A stretch of 7,204 nucleotides of DNA from an uncultured Clostridia bacterium (GCA_946055715.1 CAMGGT010000040.1:1-7204), one strand, 5' to 3'. Shown: positions 1-6,639, counted from the stretch's first letter. Notes: generated from the letters alone by a model not told the origin. Numbers and translations: made by a program.

Positions 1-17
1 GGCGGTGCGGTGGGGGA

Positions 18-488
18 TCAGTCCGGCAGGTTGATGACCGAAAGCCCCTTTTTGCGTGCATAGTCAACGGTGTAGGCGGTTCCGCCCGTGGCTTTGGTCA
101 GGTAGCAGACGCAGATATCGCTGTGGTCGACCAGATAGCGGTCGCGCTTTTGCATGCACCAGTTGGTGTATTCTTCCGAGGTGTATACGATCTCATCGGC
201 GCGGCAGAGGATATGGTCATACACGGCACGGTTGGCCGCGCTCCAGTTGTGGCTTTGGGTGCGGCAGGGCAGCACCAAAATCAGGCGGATGTGGGGATAG
301 CATTCTTTGAGGCGCAGAACGGTCTGCGCGGCCAGCGTGTCAAACCCCAGCGCGCCGCCCGCGCAAAAGCGGGCATGCCCACTTTCAATCAGCTGCACCA
401 GCAGTGCTTCCAGCCGGTCGGCCAAGGGCTTTTGCACCTGCGGAGGAATGACTCTGTGGCCTGAAAAACATACGGTGCCGTCTGCCAT
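18..488 (-). CDS. SLOG-fold protein, YoqJ/DUF1273-like (YpsA relative)
   Basis: This is a 156-aa cytosolic protein of the SLOG (Rossmann-like) superfamily, close to the DUF1273 YpsA/YoqJ group. Family members are thought to bind nucleotide-type ligands, but the reaction or partner is not established. Visible motifs are the N-terminal CFSGHR (residues 7-12), the glycine-rich GGALGFD (44-50) and the late GGTAYT (135-140). The LPC-x2-Q (73-78) and CMQKRDRYLVDHSD (111-124) segments also fit the family, and the length is normal. An ATG 11 codons upstream (521) is open, but the start at 488 is chosen because AAAGGAGATTGCG lies just before it and the conserved motif begins six residues later. A sigma-A-type promoter lies about 70 bases upstream, so it is probably its own unit. 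Family assignment is firm; cellular role is unknown. Confidence 0.85.
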   Translation of the reverse strand: MADGTVCFSGHRVIPPQVQKPLADRLEALLVQLIESGHARFCAGGALGFDTLAAQTVLRLKECYPHIRLILVLPCRTQSHNWSAANRAVYDHILCRADEIVYTSEEYTNWCMQKRDRYLVDHSDICVCYLTKATGGTAYTVDYARKKGLSVINLPD

Positions 489-556
489 CGCAATCTCCTT
501 TTCGGGGTGAAGATTTCCCAACTGATGAAATGCGCGTTGTGTGGGTCGGGAATTTT

Positions 557-585
557 ATTGTATATGCATCCGCCGGTTTCGTCAA
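557..585 (-). promoter_or_regulatory. Sigma-A-type promoter for the SLOG gene
   Basis: Read on the minus strand, a -35 box TTGACG (585-580) and a -10 box TACAAT (562-557) are separated by exactly 17 bases. Transcription would start near 550, about 60 bases before the ATG at 488. The match is close to consensus in both boxes. Confidence 0.7.
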
Positions 586-590
586 GTCCC

Positions 591-636
591 CCGCCCGAAA
601 AAGCCGTCATGCACAGAAAAATCGGCAGTCGGGCGG
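591..636 (-). terminator. Interrupted hairpin downstream of the small-paralog gene, possible terminator
   Basis: CCGCCCGA (591-598) and TCGGGCGG (629-636) are perfect 8-base inverted repeats. Inside them GCCG (603-606) and CGGC (623-626) can also pair. The structure lies 19 bases past the stop of the gene ending at 655 and just before the -35 box of the next promoter. It lacks a T-tract on the minus strand after the outer stem, although runs of T lie inside the loop. Termination is plausible but not certain. Confidence 0.35.
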
Positions 637-654
637 TTGTGCAGGCGCAGGCCG

Positions 655-957
655 TCAGGCGTCCCATTCCGGATAGAACAGGTCAAGAAAATGATAGAAT
701 GTATCAAAGGCATCCTCTTCGTATGTGCAATAAAACGAGATGATGGCTGACCAACTGTGCATAGATCGCACATGGTACTGCTCTGCAATATACTCCCCAA
801 ACCCCGGCAGGGGCTGTTCGCAGATGCCCGAATGATCCCACATACAGCCGACATATCCCCACAGAAAGGCGGCTAACCGATCCAATGATTTTCGACCGAT
901 GTAGGCCTCGGGTTGCTCTCTGATCCTTTTCAGCAGGTCTGCTACATATTCTGGCAT
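655..957 (-). CDS. Small acidic/aromatic protein, immunity-like family, paralog A
   Basis: This is a 100-aa soluble protein with no signal peptide or membrane segment. It starts with an amphipathic helix followed by P-x2-YIG-x-KSLDRLAAFLWGY (residues 16-35). A C-terminal half follows with HSW-x2-IISF-x2-TYEE-x-AFDTFY and LDLFYPEWD. Small bacterial proteins with the pattern YIG-x2-S-x3-L-x2-F-x2-GY and a later SW-x2-II segment are, from memory, common in polymorphic-toxin immunity loci; I cannot name a Pfam entry. It is about 62% identical to the protein at 1121-1420 (one-residue gap), so the two arose by duplication. The start at 957 is chosen over an open ATG at 1011 because GGAGGGGACC directly precedes it and because the paralog starts at the same MPEY. 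It could instead be a lineage-specific family with another role. Confidence 0.75.
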   Translation of the reverse strand: MPEYVADLLKRIREQPEAYIGRKSLDRLAAFLWGYVGCMWDHSGICEQPLPGFGEYIAEQYHVRSMHSWSAIISFYCTYEEDAFDTFYHFLDLFYPEWDA

Positions 958-1120
958 GGTCCCCTCCAAAAAATGACCGCATGCGCATGCTGTTGCGCTT
1001 GATCGTTCCATTCACCGACTTGATGATCATCCCGGGCAGAATGTCCCCTTCGGGATCGCACATATTCCGCTGACCTTTCGCAAACCTGTTGACAAGAAAG
1101 CCGAAAGCGAGTGCAGTCGA
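958..1120 (-). other. 163-base gap between paralogs with two palindromes and a coding-like stretch
   Basis: The gap holds two perfect palindromes, GCATGCGCATGC (979-990) and GATGATCATC (1022-1031). It also holds an open minus-strand frame that begins right after the stop of the upstream paralog in another frame. That frame reads like protein (for example DPEGDILPGMIIKSVNG at about 1010-1060) but has no ribosome binding site before its ATG at 1063. No convincing promoter is visible. It may be the scar of a degraded gene, or it may be chance. Confidence 0.35.
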
Positions 1121-1420
1121 TCACCTGTCCCATCCCGGATAGAACAGGTCGAGCAGGCGATAGAAGGTGTCAAAGGCCTCCTCTTCGTATGTGGAACAAA
1201 ACGAGATGATGTCCCACCAACTGTGGGAATGCTGGTCGTACTGCGCTTCAATGTATGCCTGAAAGCCCGGCAAGGGCGGGTCTTGCACGCCCATTTTTTC
1301 CCGCATACAGCAGGCATATCCCGACAATGAGGCCGCCAGTCGGTCGAGTGACTTTTTGCCGATGTACATGCCGGGCGTTTCTCTGATCTTCTTCAGCAGC
1401 GTTTTCGCATACTCCGGCAT
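1121..1420 (-). CDS. Small acidic/aromatic protein, immunity-like family, paralog B
   Basis: This is a 99-aa soluble protein and the tandem paralog of the one at 655-957. It has the same order of motifs: MPEY, LLKKIRE, P-x2-YIGKKSLDRLAA-x-L-x-GY (residues 16-35), PLPGF, HSWWDIISF, TYEEEAFDTFY and LDLFYPGWD. Differences cluster in the middle (about residues 36-65), where a binding face could have diverged. Two ATG codons are adjacent (1423 and 1420). The first overlaps the TGA of the upstream gene as ATGA, and GGAGGGC lies just before, so the two genes are translationally coupled. The paralog's MPEY start supports 1420, but 1423 is equally possible. An open frame extends to 1543 inside the upstream gene and is rejected as a start. 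Function is unknown; an immunity-type role is inference from resemblance only, and no toxin is visible nearby. Confidence 0.75.
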   Translation of the reverse strand: MPEYAKTLLKKIRETPGMYIGKKSLDRLAASLSGYACCMREKMGVQDPPLPGFQAYIEAQYDQHSHSWWDIISFCSTYEEEAFDTFYRLLDLFYPGWDR

Positions 1421-2097
1421 CATGCGCCCTCCGGTGTTGGGGATGTTGTTTGCGGTGCAATATACCCGGTGGCACAAAGCAAAGCCCAAAACTCGTCGGA
1501 CGGGGCATATACTTTGTTGTTGTTTTTGTTGCCGGCATACCATCTGCCATCGGTATAAAACAGTTTCAGCATGATCTGCAGCCGCGGAGACTGCACGGAA
1601 TGAAGGGTGACACTCACTTCATGCTCGTAGGTATGGTTTGACGGATACGAAAGCCCGGTGTACGTCAATGCGTCTGCATAGACGATGCCCGCCTCCGTGT
1701 CCTCAATGACGAATGTATCCGTCGTATAGTCATAGTCGTCTCTCAGGTACTGATACCTCGTGGGACAATAGAGAAACAGGGGGGCATCCTGCGTGTCGGC
1801 ATAGTACGCGCTGATATGCCCAAACGGCAAACGCCCGATGCGCAGGCCGCTCCATCCCAGCAGCACATCCGTGTCGGCTTCGGTGATGCATACAACATTC
1901 TTCATGTCCCGGCGATACAGATGCCCTGCATACGCCATCTGCCCTTCGCCTTCCTCGTCTTTGACATAGGTCACCATGCCGTACAGGTCCGGGTCGAGGG
2001 GAGAATTGGCGGCTTCTTTGATGAACGAGATGCAGGAAATGAAAGTCGAGATGATCAGCACAATGACCCAAAACAGAACAATGATTCTCCGTATCAT
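1420..2097 (-). CDS. N-terminally membrane-anchored hypothetical protein
   Basis: I do not recognise the family of this 225-aa protein. It begins MIRR followed by a long hydrophobic segment (about residues 5-24) that would serve as an uncleaved anchor or signal. Cys22 in the context TFISC resembles a lipobox but has Phe rather than Leu at -3, so lipoprotein status is uncertain. The rest is an extracytoplasmic-looking domain rich in Tyr, Asp and Thr, with likely beta strands such as GMVTYV, AYAGHLYRRD and VSVTLHSV. The C-terminal tail is rich in Pro and Thr (TTSPTPEGA). The start at 2097 is well supported by AAGGAGG seven bases upstream. Its stop overlaps the start of the small protein at 1420 as ATGA, so they are co-translated and may work together at the cell envelope (inference). 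Confidence 0.75.
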   Translation of the reverse strand: MIRRIIVLFWVIVLIISTFISCISFIKEAANSPLDPDLYGMVTYVKDEEGEGQMAYAGHLYRRDMKNVVCITEADTDVLLGWSGLRIGRLPFGHISAYYADTQDAPLFLYCPTRYQYLRDDYDYTTDTFVIEDTEAGIVYADALTYTGLSYPSNHTYEHEVSVTLHSVQSPRLQIMLKLFYTDGRWYAGNKNNNKVYAPSDEFWALLCATGYIAPQTTSPTPEGA

Positions 2098-2289
2098 ACG
2101 ATCGCCTCCTTATGATCTTGATGGCATGGCCGCAGGATGTACCTTGCCCCGGCCGTGACAGGGTTGATGAAAATAGCGTCGGCTGTGGGTCAGAAGATGT
2201 TGCGGTATTTGCCGGAGCAAACACAAAGCGTGCGTGTTTCTGTGCCTGTCGGTATGTTGCGCATGTTGATTATATGACGAAAGTGCCTT

Positions 2290-3234
2290 TTATATGGCCG
2301 CCAGGATGTGCATATTCCGCAGGGTGCTGTCGGCGATCTTGTCGTTGACAGAGTAGGCGTGCTTTTCAAGGTCGCCGCAGATGGCTTTTGTCAGGTCTTT
2401 GTCTTGCAGGTCGGCGATGATCTCGGAGGCGATGCCTTCGATGGTGTCGTATTTTTTGGTTGCGATTGCGTCATCGCGGTTGTCGCCGAAGAGCAACCCT
2501 GAAAGCTTGTCCGCAAATTCGACAGTCCTCTCCAGTTGCCGCAGTGCGCGGAAGCTCCATTTGTAAAACGGCATATACCGCCCCCGCAACAGAAAGACCG
2601 TTTTCATCGCGGCCTGCACAAACTCACCGCAGGCAAGCTGTGCCGCCTCGGGTTCGCCGTGCTTCAGACAGCGGACAAAATTATACTGACCGGCCTGCGC
2701 CATCACCAACAGATGGCCGGCAAGGCGTTTGAGCCGGATGTCCTCCGGCATGTGCATCAGCGTCCGGCGAATGGCAGAAAACTCTCCGTATGCGTCAAAG
2801 AACACCTCGCCGTTGACGGCCTCTGCCAGGGCATAGTCGGGGATGTGCAGCCAGGCCTGTTGCGAGAGATTTCCGTCGGGCGAGCCGACCGCCGCAGAAT
2901 AAAAGTCGGCGGTTCTGATGACGCCGTTTCTGCTGCCGCCCACGGGCGAGAGCATGAGCCGCTTGACACCCGCAAATTCTTTTGGCAGTTTGGCATAGGC
3001 GCGCTCAAGCTGAAAGGCCCTTCTGCGGTCGACCACATCTTCGCCGGGTAGAAAGATGCAGAAGCCGGGCTCTATGTCGTGGTCCCGCGAGATCTCGTCG
3101 TCAAAGCCGAAATGCTCCGACCCGCTGCCCACAAAGCCCACGGCCAGATAGGGCAGCAGGTCTGCAAACTCCCGCTCCAGCATGGGCTTGCCGCATTCGT
3201 TGTAATAGCTTCGTGAAAGTTCAAGACCGTTCAT
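2290..3234 (-). CDS. DUF4037 domain protein, nucleotidyltransferase-like
   Basis: This is a 314-aa cytosolic protein. Residues 33-56 hold the signature GFVGSGSEHFGFDDEIS followed by RDHDIEP. The GSGS turn and the DxD at Asp51/Asp53 match the active-site layout of minimal nucleotidyltransferases, as expected for the DUF4037 family. The C-terminal two thirds (about 110-314) look helical, with segments such as FYKWSFRALRQL, which fits the family. The acceptor substrate is unknown. The start at 3234 overlaps the end of the upstream TPR gene by 14 bases, preceded by a modest AGAGGG. An open frame running to 3444 lies wholly inside the TPR gene and is rejected. Translational coupling with the TPR protein suggests joint function. 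Family assignment is good, activity is inference. Confidence 0.85.
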   Translation of the reverse strand: MNGLELSRSYYNECGKPMLEREFADLLPYLAVGFVGSGSEHFGFDDEISRDHDIEPGFCIFLPGEDVVDRRRAFQLERAYAKLPKEFAGVKRLMLSPVGGSRNGVIRTADFYSAAVGSPDGNLSQQAWLHIPDYALAEAVNGEVFFDAYGEFSAIRRTLMHMPEDIRLKRLAGHLLVMAQAGQYNFVRCLKHGEPEAAQLACGEFVQAAMKTVFLLRGRYMPFYKWSFRALRQLERTVEFADKLSGLLFGDNRDDAIATKKYDTIEGIASEIIADLQDKDLTKAICGDLEKHAYSVNDKIADSTLRNMHILAAI

Positions 3235-4042
3235 AGATTTCTTTCGCCCTCTGCGCCAGTATTCTTTCTGTGACAAAGTCGCCGTGATAGCCAAAGGCGG
3301 GGGCGCACTTCTCGCAGACAAAAGCATAATAGCCGTTTCTCGGCAGGTCTTCTGTTTCCAGCAGTTCTCTTGCCTTGTCAAGGCAGGCACCGATGCGTTG
3401 CTCTCCTGCCTCCGCCCCGACATCCACAGCGACAAGGTCGGCAAGATTCAGGTAGGTGATGGCCATTTCCGCCTCGCCGTGCTCTTGCTTTGCCATGATG
3501 CCCAGCGCTTTTTTAAACAGCTCTTCTGCCTCGCGGTAGTCGCCCAGTTCCACCATGGCCAAGGCCATATTGTTATACAGTCCGCCCAGCCGCCCGTCAT
3601 CGGGTGCCAGCACCGCCTCATAGATGGCCTGTGCCTTGCGGTACAGCGGCACCGCCCGGTCTGCCTTTCCGAAGGCGTTGTACGCGGTTGCGGCATTGAC
3701 AAGGGTCGTGCCCAATGTAACGGTATTTTGCATGTCCGGCGTGTCGGCCAGCGTAAGCGCGGCCTCGATGGCTTCCATGCATTCCGGCTCTTTTTTGATC
3801 TTTCGGTAAAGGCCGATCTGTTCGTTCAGCACCGTCAGCTTCCCGCGCATATCATTACCCAGTTCCGCTTCCGCAAGCCAGAAGCGCAGGTGCCGCTCGG
3901 CGGCCGGGTAGTCGTTTCTGCCCAGATGCTCGTCCAGCTTCTCCATAAAACGCCGAATGGGGATGGGCGTCACCTCCGGGTGCATATCCAGCAGGCATTG
4001 CGGCTCTTCATAGTCTTCTTTTTTCAGGTAGTTCTGGCTCAT
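3221..4042 (-). CDS. Tetratricopeptide repeat protein
   Basis: This is a 273-aa soluble helical-repeat protein, likely a protein-binding scaffold. Clear TPR units lie at about residues 113-146 (AATAYNAFGKADRAVPLYRKA) and 154-187 (NNMALAMVELGDYREAEELFKKAL), with a weaker third from about 193. The first 100 residues form further helices (LDEHLGRNDYPAAERHLRFWL). Near the C-terminus FVCEKCAPAFGYHGD (241-255) has a lone CxxC, without a second pair to make a zinc site. The start at 4042 is set by GAGAGGGG seven bases upstream; the open frame to 4420 crosses the promoter and terminator and is rejected. It precedes and overlaps the DUF4037 gene, so the pair is one transcription and translation unit. 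A partner role for the DUF4037 enzyme is inferred from context. Confidence 0.85.
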   Translation of the reverse strand: MSQNYLKKEDYEEPQCLLDMHPEVTPIPIRRFMEKLDEHLGRNDYPAAERHLRFWLAEAELGNDMRGKLTVLNEQIGLYRKIKKEPECMEAIEAALTLADTPDMQNTVTLGTTLVNAATAYNAFGKADRAVPLYRKAQAIYEAVLAPDDGRLGGLYNNMALAMVELGDYREAEELFKKALGIMAKQEHGEAEMAITYLNLADLVAVDVGAEAGEQRIGACLDKARELLETEDLPRNGYYAFVCEKCAPAFGYHGDFVTERILAQRAKEIYERS

Positions 4043-4151
4043 GAGAAACCCCTCTCTGTTTGTATACGGTTGTGGCAGCTGTGTGCATTTCGGCCACGCA
4101 AAGATGGCAGTGCGATCAATTGATGCACAGTGTTTGGGACTGTTCGTGATG

Positions 4152-4180
4152 ATTGTATCACAATTTGCCTGCGGTTGCAA
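4152..4180 (-). promoter_or_regulatory. Sigma-A-type promoter for the TPR-DUF4037 unit
   Basis: On the minus strand, -35 TTGCAA (4180-4175) and -10 TACAAT (4157-4152) are 17 bases apart, with a TG one base before the -10 box (extended -10). Initiation near 4145 would give a leader of about 100 bases. The palindrome at 4115-4124 lies within that leader and could be an operator. Confidence 0.7.
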
Positions 4181-4318
4181 GCCCATGGCGGCCGTTTTAT
4201 CTCCCGCATGCATCGTCGGGGGCATGATATACATCCATCTGCCGTGCCGAAAGTAAAATACGAAAGACGACTTCCACCGCCTTTCGATAAGCGGCAGAAA
4301 TCCGCACACAGATGGTAT

Positions 4319-4361
4319 AAAGGCCGTGGGCAATTTCCGGACGGAACTGCCCACGGCCTTT
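4319..4361 (-). terminator. Strong hairpin terminator downstream of lysS
   Basis: AAAGGCCGTGGGCA (4319-4332) and TGCCCACGGCCTTT (4348-4361) form a perfect 14-base-pair stem. The 15-base loop has its own short TTCC/GGAA pairing. On the minus strand the stem ends in TTTATA, on the plus strand in TTTTGCGGTTTT, so it could terminate in both directions. It lies about 140 bases after the lysS stop and before the next promoter. Confidence 0.75.
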
Positions 4362-4503
4362 TGCGGTTTTCGGTTCTGCCCGTAGGATACCATCGGTGAA
4401 CCACAGGCGTAAAGGGTCATTTTGTTCGTTTGGTCTTGTCTTCAGACCCGCAGTCATACCGCTTTGGGGCGGTCATCGGTCCGGCATCCCGGATGGCTGA
4501 CGG

Positions 4504-6522
4504 TCAGTACATTTTTGCGCCGGCGGGAATGTGGTCATCCAGCATCAGCAGATGCAGTTTTTCTTCGCCCTCTTCGTGGTGCACGGCGGAGATCAGCATA
4601 CCGCAGGAGTCAATGCCCATCATGGGTCTGGGGGGCAGATTGGTGATGGCCAACAGGGTCTTTCCCACCAACGCTTCCGGCTCATAATAGGCGTGAATAC
4701 CGCTTAAAATCGTTCTGTTGGTGCCGGTGCCGTCGTCCAGGGTAAACTGCAACAGCTTCTTGGACTTCTTCACGGCCTCACAGGCCAGCACCTTCACGGC
4801 GCGAAAATCGGACTTGCTGAAGGTCTCAAAGTCCACATAATCGGCAAACAGGGGTTCGATCTCCACCTTGGAGAAGTCGATGACTTCCTTCACGGGCGCA
4901 ATGCCGCAGTCCGCGGTCGATTTGCAGGTCTCCTCGTCCGGGCAGGTATTGCAGGCGCACCCGCCGGAAGGATCCTGCGCTTTTTCATCGGTTTTGCCGT
5001 TCTTGGGCGTATCCGTGGGCTTCATGGTGGGGAAGAGCAGCACATCGCGGATGGAGGCGCTGTCTGTCAGCAGCATGATCAGACGGTCAACGCCAAAGCC
5101 CAGGCCGCCTGTGGGCGGCATGCCGTATTCCAGGGCGGTGAGGAAGTCTTCGTCCACGCGGGCGGTGGTGTTCGGGTCTTCGGCGCGCTTGGCGGCCACC
5201 TGCGCCTCAAAGCGTGCGCGCTGGTCCAGCGGGTCGTTGAGTTCGCTGAAGGCATTGCCGTATTCGGTGCCGCAGATGAAGTATTCAAACCGTTCCGTAA
5301 ACGCGGGGTCGGAGGGTTTGCGCTTGGCCAGCGGGCTGTTTTCCACCGGGTAGTCATAGATGATGGTGGGTTGCACCAGCTTGTCTTCCGCAAACGCGTC
5401 AAACAGCTCTGCCAGAACGGTGCCCTTGGTGGCGTTTGCGGGCACCTCCACCTGCAGGGCCTTGGCCGCGGCGCGGGCATCGGCATCTGTCTGCCAGTCG
5501 GCATAATCTGCCCCGGCATATTTTTTCACAGCTTCCACCATGGTGAGCTTTTCAAAATGAGAGAGGTCGATCTCCGTACCCTGGTAGGTGATGCAGGTGG
5601 TGCCGCACACGCGCTCTGCCAGGCGGGGATACAGCTCTTCCACAATGGCCATCATGCCGCGATAGTCGGTGTAGGCCTGGTAGAGTTCCACAGAGGTAAA
5701 CTCGGGGTTGTGGGTGGTGTCCATGCCCTCGTTGCGGAAGATGCGACCCACTTCATACACACGGTCCATGCCGCCCACGATGAGCCGCTTGAGGTACAGC
5801 TCTGTCTCAATGCGCAAGAACATATCCATGTCCAGCGTGTTGTGGTGGGTCTTGAAGGGGCGGGCGTTCGCGCCGATCTCAAAGGGGGTAAGAATGGGGG
5901 TGTCTACCTCCAAAAAGCCCTTTTCGTCCAGATAAGCGCGGATCTCGCGCAGAATGGCCGAGCGCTTGACGAAGTTCTCTTTGACCTCGGGGTTGGCAAT
6001 GAGATCCACATAGCGCTGGCGATAGCGCAGGTCGGTGTTGGTCAGCCCGTGGAACTTCTCGGGCAGGGGCAGCAGAGATTTTGCCAGCAGCATGATTGAA
6101 CGGACATGCACCGAGATCTCGCCCGTCTGGGTGGCAAACACAAAGCCGGTGACCCCCACAATGTCGCCCACATCCCATTTTTTGAAGGCGGCATAGGTCT
6201 CCTCGCCCACATCGTCGCGGCGGACATACAGCTGAATGGTGCCGCTTCTGTCCAGCAGATGCACAAAGGCGGCCTTGCCCATCACACGGCGGCTGACCAT
6301 GCGCCCGGCAAGCGATACGGTCTTGCCCTCCGTGCCGGCTTCGGGGTTGCCCGCATAGTCGGCAAAATGCGCCTTGATGTTTTGGCTGTCGTCATCCACT
6401 TCATAGCCGGTGATGGTAAAGGGGTCATTGCCGGCGGCAACAAGCGCCGCCAGTTTCTCGCGCCGCACGGCCAGCTCGCTTGTGCTGTTGGGGGCGGCGT
6501 TGGGGGTGGTCTGGTCTGTCAT
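4504..6522 (-). CDS. lysS: Lysyl-tRNA synthetase (class II) with C-terminal tRNA-binding domain
   Basis: The enzyme charges tRNA-Lys with lysine using ATP, in the cytosol. At 672 aa it is far longer than the usual 490-510. Domains in order: an N-terminal helix; an OB-fold anticodon-binding domain (about 69-145); and a class II catalytic core with motif 2 (FRNEG 262-266, HNPEFTSVELYQAY after it) and motif 3 (GLGFGVDR 473-480). The core ends near LLFPTMKP (about 502). A polar linker follows with five cysteines at 522, 524, 527, 533 and 539, then an EMAPII/Trbp111-type tRNA-binding domain (about 565-672) with FSKSDFRAV, KKLLQFTLD, ILSGI and NLPPRPMMGIDSCGM. That last domain is usual at the end of MetRS. 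Two ATGs lie at 6528 and 6522; AAAAAAGGA sits nine bases before 6522 but only three before 6528, so 6522 is preferred. It follows greA by 117 bases, a common Firmicutes pairing. Confidence 0.95.
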   Translation of the reverse strand: MTDQTTPNAAPNSTSELAVRREKLAALVAAGNDPFTITGYEVDDDSQNIKAHFADYAGNPEAGTEGKTVSLAGRMVSRRVMGKAAFVHLLDRSGTIQLYVRRDDVGEETYAAFKKWDVGDIVGVTGFVFATQTGEISVHVRSIMLLAKSLLPLPEKFHGLTNTDLRYRQRYVDLIANPEVKENFVKRSAILREIRAYLDEKGFLEVDTPILTPFEIGANARPFKTHHNTLDMDMFLRIETELYLKRLIVGGMDRVYEVGRIFRNEGMDTTHNPEFTSVELYQAYTDYRGMMAIVEELYPRLAERVCGTTCITYQGTEIDLSHFEKLTMVEAVKKYAGADYADWQTDADARAAAKALQVEVPANATKGTVLAELFDAFAEDKLVQPTIIYDYPVENSPLAKRKPSDPAFTERFEYFICGTEYGNAFSELNDPLDQRARFEAQVAAKRAEDPNTTARVDEDFLTALEYGMPPTGGLGFGVDRLIMLLTDSASIRDVLLFPTMKPTDTPKNGKTDEKAQDPSGGCACNTCPDEETCKSTADCGIAPVKEVIDFSKVEIEPLFADYVDFETFSKSDFRAVKVLACEAVKKSKKLLQFTLDDGTGTNRTILSGIHAYYEPEALVGKTLLAITNLPPRPMMGIDSCGMLISAVHHEEGEEKLHLLMLDDHIPAGAKMY

Positions 6523-6550
6523 GATCATCTGTCCTTTTTTGTAATGGTGC

Positions 6551-6570
6551 GGCTTTTGCGGGCAAAAGCC
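6551..6570 (-). promoter_or_regulatory. Perfect hairpin in the greA-lysS spacer
   Basis: GGCTTTTGC and GCAAAAGCC are perfect inverted repeats separated by two bases, giving a hairpin of eight pairs with a four-base loop. It sits about 15 bases upstream of the lysS ribosome binding site and about 70 past the greA stop. There is no T-tract after it on the minus strand, so it is not a standard terminator. It may be an mRNA processing or stability element, or it may tune lysS translation. Confidence 0.45.
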
Positions 6571-6639
6571 AAAGGGGATGCCTGCCGTCTGCAAAAAGCG
6601 ACCGCAGCACATCGCTCCGCTCGGTTGGTTTTGGTCGGT

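Larger units (their letters stand above)
4043..4503. other. 461-base intergenic region between lysS and the TPR gene
   Basis: No gene is supported here. Reading on the minus strand, it contains the lysS 3' flank, a strong hairpin (4361-4319), a sigma-A-type promoter (4180-4152) and a leader of about 100 bases with a 10-base palindrome ATCAATTGAT (4115-4124). Short frames in it lack ribosome binding sites. Confidence 0.6.

Noticed and set aside
2219..2239. AAACAC/GTGTTT inverted repeat after the DUF4037 gene as a terminator
   Set aside because: The stem is only six pairs and there is no T-tract on the minus strand.
2269..2274. TATAAT on the minus strand as a promoter for the gene at 1420-2097
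   Set aside because: The -10 box is perfect, but no acceptable -35 box lies 16-18 bases upstream and the leader would be about 170 bases. The true promoter is unresolved.
3284..4123. Plus-strand open frame of 279 codons opposite the TPR and DUF4037 genes
   Set aside because: It is a mirror of the TPR coding region; the minus strand has TPR motifs, a promoter and a ribosome binding site.
5371..6099. Plus-strand open frame of 242 codons within lysS
   Set aside because: It is fully antisense to the LysRS catalytic core and shows no recognisable domain.
6523..6639. Possible T-box leader for lysS
   Set aside because: The spacer is only 117 bases and has no T-box sequence (TGGNACCGCG-like) and no anti-terminator/terminator pair.
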